A stretch of DNA of 64,000 nt from Helicoverpa zea (lineage: Eukaryota; Arthropoda; Insecta; Lepidoptera; Noctuidae), in contig NC_061458.1 in assembly GCF_022581195.2 (NCBI RefSeq), positions 6,386,001 through 6,450,000 of the forward strand, written 5' to 3'. How positions within the stretch are numbered: position 1 is the first letter of the stretch; every line of letters starts with the position of its first letter. The position numbers and the translations under genes were made by a program. The notes under the pieces were generated by a model. It did not search any database. It was given only the letters and a program-made list of their open reading frames with translations, and was not told the origin of the DNA. Below, piece after piece: positions 30,053-42,300 of the stretch.

Positions 30053-30221
30053 TATGCTTGTAAAAAACTGGTTAGTTACCGAAATAACAACACACCACTG
30101 GTAACAAACAAAAAGACAACACACAAACACAAAACTAAGTCACAAAAGTTCACCAAAACACTTAAAACAGCTGAAAATTCTAGGCACACGTGCTAACCAA
30201 AGACACTCTGTGGCGAGAATC

Positions 30222-30235
30222 ATCTTCTTCAACAA
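30222..30235. repeat. Target-site duplication of element 2, right copy
   Basis: atcttcttcaacaa, identical to 24684-24697. It marks the element 2 5' end at 30221 (GATTCTCGCCACAG in element sense). Confidence 0.88.
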
Positions 30236-30450
30236 GTTTGCGACGACTAAAGTCCAACACTTGTCAAAGTCAAAGTTATTTCGTAACACCCACTTTTGCA
30301 CTATTATCAAACTTCCAAGTGATTATTGTTTATAGTTTTGCTTTAAGTTAATTGTTAATAACAGTCACTGATTTCACTGCAAACAATACCACACGTGCAC
30401 CGAGGTCTGTTTAACCTTTTGGGATAATGTTTTTAATGAATTTCGAGATA
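30236..30450 (-). mobile_element. Element 1 5' leader, distal part separated by element 2
   Basis: Joined across the duplicated site this would continue the element 1 leader. It is moderately GC-containing and has a CACGTG near 30392-30400. The true 5' end is not fixed; 30450 is only approximate, where the sequence becomes AT-rich. Confidence 0.5.
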
Positions 30451-33080
30451 ATGTAATATTACACGATTTTTATTCACTGCGCGTTCGAAAGTATGTGTTT
30501 ACTTTTAGACTACCGACAGGCCAAAAAAAAAGATGTTGATGCTATGTTTATGGATACTTAGGCGGAATAATCATAGTCAATGCGCATATACCTATGCGTA
30601 TCAATTTAGTTTTTATTGCTACTGGATAATTTATGAGGCAGCATATAAATCGGAAATATTTTCTATAAATAGTTTATTGGGTGTTGATGCTTTAATATTT
30701 ATTTTTATACCATTCATAGCTTCCTGTAACATAGTCTTACTGTGTTGGTATTGCAATATTATGCGTCATAATACAATTACCGCTTTGCGACACGCAGGTT
30801 CTCGAAAAGAGAGCCTCAGAATCATTAAAGCTTCCTCGTTTTCAAAGACCAAATCTATTAATCTAATTACATATATAAGTACTCTATTTATATTGAAGTT
30901 GTAGCTACCAAATCAGTATATTGTACCACAAGTTGCGACGGATATTGCGTCTACTACACTGTCCTGTTTCACCGAGGTGCTGGGAATTGAAAAACTTTGA
31001 CGTACAATGTTATAGGATATTCCGCAAGAGGACTATCTCACAAGAATTTATTATAATGTATTGCCACTTTAAAGTTCTCAACACGAACTTACGAACTTGC
31101 TATAGTGTTGAGTTGACTTTATATTTGTTTAAAATAAAAATATGAACCGCATTTTTTAAGCCTAGTAAATTAGGCAATAAATCATAGAGTATAGAAGAAT
31201 GAGCGTGTTACAGATTATAAATCAAAATTGCAAATACATATATCATACACAATGCCAACTCTGTGCAAAAAAATATAAATATTTAACCTGAAGTAATGAA
31301 AATAGTAACAAGTCTCCCGCTTCGAGGAGTTCACGCCTGTTATTTTAAGACTGAGAATAAGTTGTTCATAAATAATTTAAAGTGGAGCTGGAATTAGTAA
31401 CCACCTCTTGCTCTGTTATTAACATTTAAATATTCAGAATAATGTTCAAGTGCTTCTGTACCTCTTCACTGTTGTAAAAGAGTGGAGAATCTTTCTCGTC
31501 AAAATGGCAACATAAAGTATTTTATTTATATTATTGCTTTATTGCTATTTATTAATTTTTGTTCATGCTCATTATCTTTTTAAAAAATTAAACCATCTTG
31601 GAATCTACCTTCTTATTTAATGCTTTAACATTTTCCATAATATACTCCGTACCGAAGAAATCGTTTCGAAAATTGGAAAAAAGTCTATTTGGCTGAAATG
31701 GACACTTATTTAAAGTGGATTGCATTTTAAAATCTTCGCTGAATTGGAATGGATTCCAGATAAAGTTATCCTGAGATTTAGAACAAGGGTTTAGTTCTAG
31801 GTACTAGAGAATATAATTTTATGTGAAGATTAAACGAAATGTGAAGTAGTATTACACTTTTATAATTAAGGAGAAGAATTAAATAGTGTAACGGTACGCA
31901 AAAACACATATTAAGTGCGTTTTGGGGTCTGTCTTTTGTTCTGATGTTTGAAAAGTGCTGACTGATCAGCCTAATTTGAATAAAAGCTTTTGAATTTGAG
32001 TAAATAAAATATAAACTTAGCTGACAATTTTAATAGTCGATATGAAATACGAGTAGACCTTCACATTCAGGATGTTGGCCTTACTATCTAATGTCTAGGA
32101 ACATTGTATATCCGCCGTCGTCATAAAGTAATAATAAAAGCTTTCAGTAAGCAGGCAAAAGTATGACAATCCATTATAGACATATCGTATAATATTTTTA
32201 CAGTTTCAACAAAGTTTCTAAATCTAGGAAACACTATTTCTTACTTTCAACTTATCTGTATCTAACCCTGGAATTTTATCATATAGGTACATATCTTGAT
32301 ATGAATAATACAAAAGTCTTCATAAAAGATAAAAAAAGTCCACATCGCAAGCGTCTTTATACCGGGAAAATTAATAAGTCAATATTTAGGTTAACTCAGC
32401 TATTCGTTTTTGAATTCCATTATTTACCTAGTACTTTACCGAATACAATAGATATTAGTCAGTGCTCAAACATGTCGCTGATATCAATGATTTATGAGCC
32501 GTGACCGAATTGTGGCTAAATGCACAATAGATGCCATACAAGCTTGCACATTGCACCTATATATACATACAGACAGATACATAGTTATGTCTATATTGGC
32601 TTTATGGAGAACAAAACAACTAGCGGAGGTGCCATAACGGAAAATTGCCTAAGAAAGTAGCGCACCAAAATGCGGGTGAGCAGGGGATGACGTGGTCTTT
32701 GCCCATAAGCGCCTTTTTTGGACCGAACCATTTTTTGTAATACCAAAAATCGTTGACAGATGTCCCAAAGAACCCGAACGCCTCGTTAGTTCACTCGTAA
32801 CTGAACATTGTATTTGACCTAGTAGAAGCCGCCTGACCTACCTGCATCTCCGCTCATCTTTCCTTAGTCCGTGGTTGGTTTATAATGTGATTGGAATTAC
32901 CTCCATTGATTTGGAAGTGTATTAGTGTTGCATGATCTTCTGTGAATTAGGCTGATGAAGAATTATATTTAGCGGTGGTTCTGTGTTTTGCTTGTGATAT
33001 ACACAATCATTATCATTCATTGTTTCATAAATAGTTCTTTTGCAAAATGATATTGTAGTTTAAACAAAATACTGAATTAA
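30451..33080. other. AT-rich region without supported genes
   Basis: Contains a hydrophobic open stretch at 30533-30904 (plus) with no recognisable family. A GC-richer patch at about 32.62-32.88 kb may be an old repeat. Nothing else was identified. Confidence 0.5.
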
Positions 33081-33100
33081 TAGATTAAATAAATTTAACT
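33081..33100. repeat. SINE target-site duplication, left copy
   Basis: tagattaaataaatttaact, identical to 33482-33501 and to a third copy at 33511-33530. Confidence 0.85.
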
Positions 33101-33481
33101 CATCCTCCGAGCCTTTTTCCCAAACTATGTTGGGGTCGGCTTCCAGTCTAACCGGATGTAGCTGAGTACTAGTGCTTTACAAGGAGCGACTGCCCTGCCT
33201 GACCTCCTCAACCCAGTTACCCGGGCAACCCAATACCCCTTGGTTAGACTGGTGTCAGACTTACTGGCTTCTGACAACCCGTAACGACTGCCAAGGATGT
33301 TCTATGACAGCCGGGACCTACGGTTTAACGTGCCATCCGAAACACAGTCATTGGTGTCTAAGATATACTTAGAAAGTACATACAAACTTGAAAAGTTGCA
33401 TTGGTACTTGCCTGACCTGGAATCGAACCCGCGCCCTCATACTCGAGAGGTTGGTTCTTTGCCCACTAGGTCACCACGACT
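33101..33481 (-). mobile_element. Full-length tRNA-derived SINE
   Basis: On the minus strand the head AAGTCGTGGTGACCTAGTGG contains a pol III A box TGACCTAGTGG (33473-33463) and a perfect B box GGTTCGATTCC (33429-33419). A long body follows, ending CGGAGGATG at 33101. A 20-bp exact duplication flanks it. From memory this belongs to a widespread lepidopteran SINE family whose end reads GGCTCGGAGGATGATG. It is non-autonomous and is probably copied by a resident LINE. Confidence 0.85.
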
Positions 33482-33530
33482 TAGATTAAATAAATTTAAC
33501 TATATTATATTAGATTAAATAAATTTAACT
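33482..33530. repeat. SINE target duplication, right copy, plus a third tandem copy
   Basis: tagattaaataaatttaact occurs at 33482-33501 and again at 33511-33530, separated by atattatat. A 29-bp tandem repeat probably pre-dated or arose after insertion. Confidence 0.8.
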
Positions 33531-35398
33531 ATACCTCCGATAAGTAGGGTAAATAAAAACGACCTACCTAAAATAACTAAGTAGAGTTATTTTTTTAGTT
33601 GTGCACGTATTTTGGCGCACGTGTTTCTTCTGATTTAACTTTTTATTAGATTACAAAACAAGCTTTTTATCGGTATCGATAATGTTATTTATTTAGCAGT
33701 ACTTAGCATCTAATTAAATATTAAAAACCCTACCACATCCGTGAGGTAACGCGCGTATATCAATCATATGCCCAATTTATAATAGCTATTGACCTTTTCA
33801 TTGACGATGTTTGCAAAATGAACCTTCTATTTCACAGCTACGTTTTTTACAGTCCCAATAAAAAAGTGTCCGATTTTGTACGTACAAATACTGAATTCGG
33901 CTGAACAGTGTTTCAGGTGGGGAGTTCAGTCGTGAAATATGAGTAGGTAGCCATTTTGTTATACAAAAATCTAACGTTAGATTTTTTTGCCGCAGTGAAA
34001 TGGCCAAACATTATTGCAACATAAAAGTACCTACTAACAATTTTAATTCTAGGTACTATTCTGTAGCATAATAAAATATCACATGAAGCCACCTTTAGAC
34101 CATCATAAAAATATATTATTAGAAAATATTTTCTACGTAAGTATTACGTAGTACCTACCTAATATTCAGAAGAAGAAAAACATGTTAAAGTATCACACAG
34201 AATAAGTCAATTTACCAAGAATTATCCTAGTCCTCAAACGAAACAGCTTTCTTCACATACCTTTCAGCGTCACAATACGAATAGAATAGGCCGCTAAAAG
34301 GTTCAATACGATGCGAAGAAAGTAAGGGAGCTTAGGCATTTTGTGATAGGAATCCGAATGCGAAATTGAATCTTTGAAATCCTTCCAAATAGAATAATAC
34401 TTTGCCACAGAGTAATTGAATGCGGTTGTTTAATCGTATCATCTCTAATTTGGGGAACCACAACTATGTATTCGAATTGTTTTCTACAACTACGTTACTG
34501 TGTTGAAAATTAAGTTGTTCGTTACATTTGCAGTAACCACCTGTTTGAGCTTTTGTGTAGTTTTCTCTTCATTATATAGTTTTCCTTATTAATATGATAC
34601 AGATTGTTGCAAGAATGCAGTGCTCAGATTTGTGATTATAAGCCCGAAGTGCAGCCACAACTAAAACTAAGTCCCTAAAACCGCTAAAGCTAGGCAGAAT
34701 GAAATTGTATCCTCTTATCATCGTTTATAATTTCATAATCAGAATTATTTATTTAGGTAGGTACTAAGTGGGCCCACAACCATTGTTGAGTGCTGCCCCT
34801 GTTTTATCTTCAGTTTAATTCAATATCCGATCAGAGAGAATCAGTTGGGAAAGATAAGAATCGCAAAACAAAGCCAAATTGTTTAACTGAAGTGAAACTC
34901 TAACTCTATCCGATAACTTCGCCCACCTATTTATATTAAAATCTCCATATGATGCTCCTAAATGCGTTGCTTTGAACAGTCGAGCACAGATTAACTAATG
35001 AATGCGTAATTACAGCGCATACGTTGATTTCTATCGCGTACGAACCTGTAAGGCGGTTTTCATCGCAATTAATAGGATTAGCATGTTCCTTCAGCGGCGC
35101 TAGTTCGTATTGCATTTCAACATAATATTCTATTTCATAGCGAAGCTCATGTCTGCACAAAATCTAAGCATCTAAGATGTAAGCGGATGCATGAGAACCA
35201 TACCTATCTAGGCATTAAGGTAAGTACCTACGTTAAGGGTGCATTGAATGAAGCTTTATCGTTGCTGTACGGAGAGAGCATTCATCGTAAGTGTTAGAAG
35301 CTGCAAACATAATTTTAACATGTTGATATATTCATTTTCAATGTAAGTATGTATGTAGCCAAATGCTACATATTCTAGGCTATTTACATACTCACGTT
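33531..35398. other. AT-rich region without supported genes
   Basis: Only chance-length open frames and scattered GTACCTA words are visible. No repeats were recognised. Confidence 0.5.
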
Positions 35399-35407
35399 GG
35401 TAACAAC

Positions 35408-35468
35408 TCTCATCGTCATCTCCCGAGCCTTTTCCCAAAAATGTAGGGGTCGGCTACTAGTCTAATCG
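35408..35468 (-). mobile_element. SINE tail fragment with short target duplication
   Basis: catctcccgagccttttccc and aggggtcggctactagtcta match the 3' end of the SINE at 33101. ggtaacaac lies on both sides (35399-35407 and 35469-35477), so it inserted as a strongly 5'-truncated copy of about 60 bp. Confidence 0.7.
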
Positions 35469-36309
35469 GTAACAACCAAAGGATAATTTTTCGAATCTTT
35501 CTGTACCTCGGATAAAAGTTACATGCTGTAAAAATATTGACATCACTACGAAATCGTTTTTAAAGTGTACGATACGGGAGCAAACATGCAGGATGAGGTC
35601 GATGCCAAATCGTAGCAACACGATGTTTGCACTATCAAGCCAGGAAATGGAATTTCTTATACCGACAGATGGAAACTGAGCGTGTTGTTAGCGTTATGGT
35701 TCGGTAAAGATAGTTTTCATATTTGATGATGTGTTTAGTTTAGACCATAAAAATATCTAAAGTCTAGGAATAGTATTTTTTTCTTATATAAGTTGCCACT
35801 CCTTAATTTTCAATATTTGCATTACAAGAAAAAACCTTATAATTCAACTTTTCAACGTGAAAATGGACTGAAACAGTGAACTTCATTAAACAACAATAAT
35901 TATGAAACTTCACAAGGAAGTCGGTAAATAATTATGAATTATAAAAGAACTTATTTAAAGGCAATGAAAATTCATTCAACAAAGTTTTGGGGTGTTCCGC
36001 TTTTCAACACGAATGCCCGAAATGCTCCAACTGTGCAACTCTATTTAAATCCTTCGAATTTCTCGAAGAATTTCAGTTTGGCGTTAAAAACAAGTCGTTT
36101 CTAGCTAGCTGATGGAAATTAATTACCACTTCGTCGGATTCCTTGCTAGATGCCGCCAATTTAATAAAGTTATTAGCACCCCAAGTTTTCCTGAACACGG
36201 TTTAGGAACACCGTTGGGGAATCGATTAGAATTTATTTACACATGCATAATTGGAATAAAGGAACATGCATGCATGCATGTTATGTGGCATGCATAAAGG
36301 ATATGCATT

Positions 36310-36390
36310 GCCATCCAGCGTGGCAATGCAGCCAGCCTTTTGGGCACGATCCCAGCTGACAGCGATGCGGATGAATATTTTGATACTTAG
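36310..36390 (+). pseudogene. RTE-clade LINE, ORF end fragment
   Basis: The 26 codons AIQRGNAASLLGTIPADSDA... end in TAG. The IQRGNAAS.LGT.P pattern is the C-terminus of RTE-clade reverse transcriptases, recognised from memory. Everything upstream is missing, so this is a 5'-truncated insertion. ATGCAT repeats border its left side (36265-36308). Confidence 0.65.
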
Positions 36391-39300
36391 TTTCCCTATA
36401 ATAAGATCATTTTGTAAAACTATTGAATAAAGACATGCATAATGAAATCGTGTTTCTTGTATCAAGATTATCACTTGTGTAAATAAAACGTTAATATAAT
36501 TTCAGGTATTAACTGTATGCATAATTCCTGTACATCACAGTAGGTCTACGTCAACCTAATTCTAATTTATCATCGTTTATTTGCTAAGCCTTATGAACCC
36601 GACCCTTATAATTTGTTTTCAAATGTATACGGTGTAATATCCTGTTAATGTTAAGTAGGTATATAAAATAAGGGGTCAATAAATGTGTAACTTTTAAATA
36701 AGAGCTTGAAAAGGAAAGTTCAGTTTTCGTATAAAGTTACAAAATATTTATTAAACATCCACTTAATCGTCTATTTCTTGATTTCTTCAAAAGATCTAAG
36801 ATAATTTATTTAAAATATAACTCAAAATTAATACTTTTCTTCCGCAAAGATTTCACAGAGAACTCAAAACAATTTTCCACTTCTGTTATACAGTTCGCTG
36901 ACTAATCCGTATTTTATATTTTTTCATTAGACAAGACCCGGCCTGGTGTCAGCCGGCTTACGTTCTGTTTATTACAACAACATAACTAAGAGTTTGGCGT
37001 CGTAATCTTCGCGAATTAAATACATAAAGAATTAACAACATATTTTATGGAGGGAAATAAAAGATGAGTGGTTTCGCCTTCAACATCTTATTAAATCTTG
37101 GTTTTCAAGTACACGGAATATAAGATTGAGAGAACTCAGTTTTTGTACAAGAAAATGAAAAAAAAAAAACATCTGAACAATAAATTTCATTGATAATCGT
37201 AAATAATTGTTTACGAAGTACCCACATATTTATTTCAATATACCTAATGTCATTGTATACACATATACTGTAGTATAATTACATTGAAGCACCTCTAAAG
37301 ACTAGCTTTTCAAGTGCAAATTGAGTTGCGTGGAAAACGGCTCACGGTCCACGTTTGTGAAGAAACTAATTACGAAGTCTAATTAATTGAAAATGCGAAC
37401 GCCGTACGTAATGTTTTGTAAACTACGTGGTGGCTTTATTTTCAATTCGTTATACCTATGTATACTTATAAAATAATAAGAGATATGACGACTTCAGAAA
37501 ATTTCTAGGAGGTAAGAAATTTTAATTCTACCTATTCATGAAGTCTTGTGAAGTCATAAAAATGACATTATAAGAACGAACGTTCATGATGACGGCATCA
37601 AACAATGTGGTCATTATCATGCATGCAGTTCACGAATTATAGTGCTTACTTCCTTTAAAAACCATCTGTTCGTGATTTCACTGTCCGTTTCTTAGTATAA
37701 AAGTATGATTACTCAGTAGATGATGCTAAAAATACGTAAAAGGAGCCTAATGGTATACTACATGATTTTATCTACAAGCCATAGAGTCAACGACTTAGTT
37801 GGAAAAATATTGGCTCAATACGTCACTGACCTTTAATGGACAGCTATCGTCTTACCAATCTTGATAGTAGCTATATTTTTCAGCTTACTGCGGTTAGAAA
37901 TGTTCGAGTTTAGTTTTCAGTAGATACTAAAATTTTTAAGCATAAGACTTTATATGTCATTTTTGATGCTAGCTTTCATAGCTTAGGTGTAGTACGTCTG
38001 TTTTCGCACTGCTTTGCCACCATGTCATCTTTCACAGAACCCATCAACGACTTGATGGAAACCATAAAATCACATATCTATAATTTCAAAAACATCTGAA
38101 AATCAGGTTTATTGGAAAGTGCCAATATCACAAAATGTGTCATATCACATCCTGGAATTACATTTTTTATTAGCAATAGTGATTTTAATTCACTCTAGCC
38201 TGGATAGATAAACCTAAAAGTGCCTATAAAAGTAAAAAAGCCCCGCGGCTTCTCTTTTGAAATACGACAGGACAGCCTTTGTTGTGTCGGTCCGTTATAG
38301 TTCGGGACTCGTAAATTGAATATCAAAATGGAACAACCCTGTATAGGTTTCCACATAGTTACGAGAGCCACCTAGCGAGACGTACGTGTTGGGGGTTTCA
38401 ATTCGATGATGGAAAAATCTTTTGTTTTTCGACCAGGAAGTTTTTTAGTATCATGTGGAACACTACTTCGAAATTTAAAAAGAGGGAGAATGTTCGCATA
38501 CCTACACAGAAACAGATGAACAACGTAACAGTAAAGCTTTCTATACGTACCACATAGAGAAGTTATACATAAAATGCTTTACCCCGCTTTAAGTATAACT
38601 TTAGTCCAAACACAACCCCGACGTTACATAGATGAAATTACATCATAAATGCATAAGGTGCATGACAGTACATCCCACACACTGGCTTTGACGCGAAGAC
38701 ACCTGAATCACAGGACGCTTTGCATATTGAGTCACCACGTGCAACAAACGAGCTTACAATTGTAATGACTAACGTACTTGACTGTACTATTGATATCATG
38801 TATACTTGGAAAACCACTATCACGCACCAAACTCTTTGTTCGTTATTTGTGCAAAATTAGGTACCTACAGAATATTTAATTAAGTACACAGTGTGATTAA
38901 TACAGTTGTGACTAATAATTAACGTATAATAGATATCACAATGGAAGTTTGAACTGAAAATAATTGCCTACTTCAAGCAGTGGGTAAAAGATTAACGGAC
39001 AATCCCATGGTGGACAAAATGGACATTGTAGTCTAGTTCTTTATAGTTTTAAAACAACTGGTGACAATGTCATTGTTATATTATAGTGCTGAGTATTTCT
39101 GTAGTTCTCAAGCAAAGTCTTGAGACACATTGTAATATTTAAAGGGACGGGAATGCTGAGAATTCTGGGTCCTCCCCGGAACGCTTGATGAAATTAGAGG
39201 CACAACCTTCGCTACGAAATTCAGGTAAGCTACAAATGGGATTTTAGGTGGACACTTACAGAATTATGAAATGGAAAACTGTCCTGTTACCGTTGCTAAT

Positions 39301-42300
39301 ATAAATTAGAGAAATTGGGCTAAAATTTTACACCTAAAAATAAACAGGTAATACCCACAAAATTATGTTTGGTAATTAGTTTCAGTTAGAAACCAGTGCT
39401 GGATGTTTAGTTATGAAAACATCTTGAAAGAAGGCTGAAGTTTATACTTATTAAAAGCCTTAGAAACGCCAAGAAATGAAATGAAATTAGGAGTTGCAAT
39501 ATTTGATATATTGCTGTCATATCCGAAGTTAACGCGTTTCATATGTTGTGTGGTGTTACGTTATTAGTTTGAAACATGACTGATGTTCCAAAACACATTT
39601 GTAACCAACACATTTGTTCCAAAACAATGTTTATGTTTAACAACGCTTAACTAAGTTAATGCATTCGTTTGATATAGTCATAGATTCCTAAAAGAGAGAG
39701 GCAAGACTGCCACTATTGCATGTAGGTAATAGACATTGTCACAGGTTTACAGCACGCAGTTTTATAGGAATACACATAAAAATACATAGTAACACTGATA
39801 TGTTCGCAATAGGGGCGTACGTAACAGATGGTAATGTATCCAACCATGAACGCGACGCAAGTATTTTATCAGAGGATTTCGGTATGTCATAAGGGGATAT
39901 GTGAGGAAAATAGATACGATGCGCGGAAATGACAAATTATTACTGTGTTGTCAAGAAGGTCGTTATATTAACGTACTAGCTCTGATTCTGGTTTCAATAT
40001 TTGTTATTAAATATTCACGTACATTTGGTGATGCTTCTCTTGTGTAACGGGAACGGGAATAATGGAAGGCATATTGTATAGATAAAGGGATGAATCAGAA
40101 TTATATGAATATTAAATGTAAATCAGAGATCAGATAGATTCCACAGATGCACAGACTGGGTATTTCCTTCTTCGATTTCTCAATCGTCGTTGGGTTCCGG
40201 ATTTTTATCTGGATTAATGGCGTTAAGCTCATCCACCGTATATTGAGTGGTCAAGCTAACTGGCGGAATTACATATATGTTGTTAAGACTACCTTGTTGC
40301 AGTGACGTTTACTGCAATGTATACTTGTATTACCTAGACATTTTCCCATGATTCAGAGAAAACAGGCATCATCAAATAAGCCTTGATTATCATTAGATTT
40401 ACCAGAATCCATATTTATGTCACCTAAAAATAAACTTTATATTTTGGATTAATTATGATGTACCCAACAATACACACATATTATATGTGGTATAGTTTCC
40501 AGAAGATGGCATTGCATCGATCGATTTCATTACTCAATAATTATATTGACTAGTAATTTGATCGATATTTTAGACGGTGTAGATTAGACTCAAAAGACGT
40601 TCAGATTTAAAAGGTTTGATTGATTATTTTATTGCAATCTCTTTGTCCGTTTACAGCTAATCTAATGATCGCTATAGGTTTACTTGCTTAGGTATTAAAC
40701 CGAAAAGTTAAGTTCTTTGTTAGTGTTAAATGAGATCTTTATCAGAAATACATTCTTGCAAAACCAGATTATCGTTGATAAACCATTTTCTATAATCTGT
40801 AACATTTCTTTACTACTCATGCAGGTACTATCTATCTTAGTAAATCTTCGTTCATCAATCTGGTCACGTCATTGAGACATCGATTAAGTCCAGTCGTGAT
40901 CTATTGTAGAAGGTAGGTTGGGTAATTATGAACCTATCTCTGTTTGCGCAATTATTGTGATCCAACCTCTGAGAGCAAATTACTGTGTTTCTGTACCAAG
41001 ATGTTATGAAACTGTTCATTCATTGTTAGGTTTAGTTCAAAGGTTCATACTTAATGTGACAAAACTTGGCATGAGTTCATTACACTCCTCATTTTGTACA
41101 TGGTTCATACGTGCTCACTTAATACATTGTGTAACATTATAAACAAAAACTAAAAAATAAAAATGCCACTATCAGAAGCAGAAAAAATAAACGCCATAAA
41201 CTGTGCAACTTTTCTACAAAGCCGTATTCCAACTTCAAGGTCCGGGTAATTTGTTCTAACTAAAACTTTTATTGATAAAAACGTTTTACATTGAAACTTC
41301 ACCGTATTATTCCTCTAGATAGACTTGCTATAATAGTTCTGTCGAACTTTACATACGATGCCGTAAAACTGTTAATGAGCAATGAAAGCGGCCATCTTTA
41401 CCAAACTTTTTACTACTAGTCCTCCATCGTTATCTTTTAGAGAAGAATGAACTAGGAAAGACCATTACAACTTTTAAAGTACACAAAATAATTAGCTCAT
41501 AAAAGTGGATTCTAGTCGTAGCACACTTCACGAATATCCGCGAACTGTTTTTACTAGATAACATCCTTAATGAAACTTTGGTATACTACATAGTGTTAAT
41601 TAATTGGACGTTCCTGTATACTTTATTCTATTAATTTGTTGACTTCAAACTTCGCCTTTTACTAAGTTTGAAAGTGCCTTTGGCCTAACTTTTTCGACCC
41701 AAAGCAATCCGATTTATTCGAAGCTTTGAATTGTGTTATCCTATTTCGAAGATTGCAAATCGTTTTGCGTGAATTGGCCAGTTTTTTTCTGACACAAACA
41801 CAATAAAAATGATAATTTCGGGATAGAACTGAACAGATAAAAATTGTTATGAATATTTTCGTTGCTTCATCCAACAATATTCACTACATTAATATAATGT
41901 TTTAAGCGTGGTGTCACTCATGAGTCGTGGGTGGGCCAACACCCAACATACAGACTTGCAAAAACTTAAGCGATTTGTTATGATTTTTTATTCTTCCTAT
42001 TATTAATGGAACAATAGGCCAACTACGGTTCGGTACGCATAAATTGTACAATGATCTCAAGTCTAAGATCAGCACGATTCCAGATAATCATTTGAATTAC
42101 AAAAATGTTCACTTACGTACACATGGGAATTAGAAAAACATGTTGACAACTTAATAGTACATTTCCTGTAGTTCCACAAGTAGAATTAATAATTGTTAAG
42201 TCTCAGTGGAACTAAAAGTTTATGACTGAAAGGTTCGAATTAATATTTGCTGGAATAACGTTGCAATTTGCGCTGGGTGAGAGAAAATTGCAACGAACTT

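Larger units (their letters stand above)
24698..30221 (-). mobile_element. Element 2: full-length I/R1-group LINE inserted into element 1
   Basis: 5.5 kb on the minus strand with ORF1 (30052-28679), ORF2 (28731-24997) and a 300-bp 3' UTR ending AAAAATAGAATAGAA. Both ORFs are open. An exact 14-bp duplication (24684-24697 and 30222-30235) flanks it, so the insertion is recent. It lies about 150 bp upstream of element 1's ORF1. CCHC knuckles in ORF1 plus a C-terminal RNase H in ORF2 place it among I, LOA, R1 and related clades; I cannot narrow this further. Confidence 0.9.

Noticed and set aside
30533..30904. 123-codon hydrophobic open frame, plus strand
   Set aside because: Looks vaguely membrane-like but has no recognisable family motif, no splice partners and AT-driven residue content (Ile, Leu, Phe, Tyr).
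39190..39235. Plus-strand CAG|GTAAGC as a ratchet site
   Set aside because: No pyrimidine tract precedes the CAG, and it lies on the strand opposite to the host gene.
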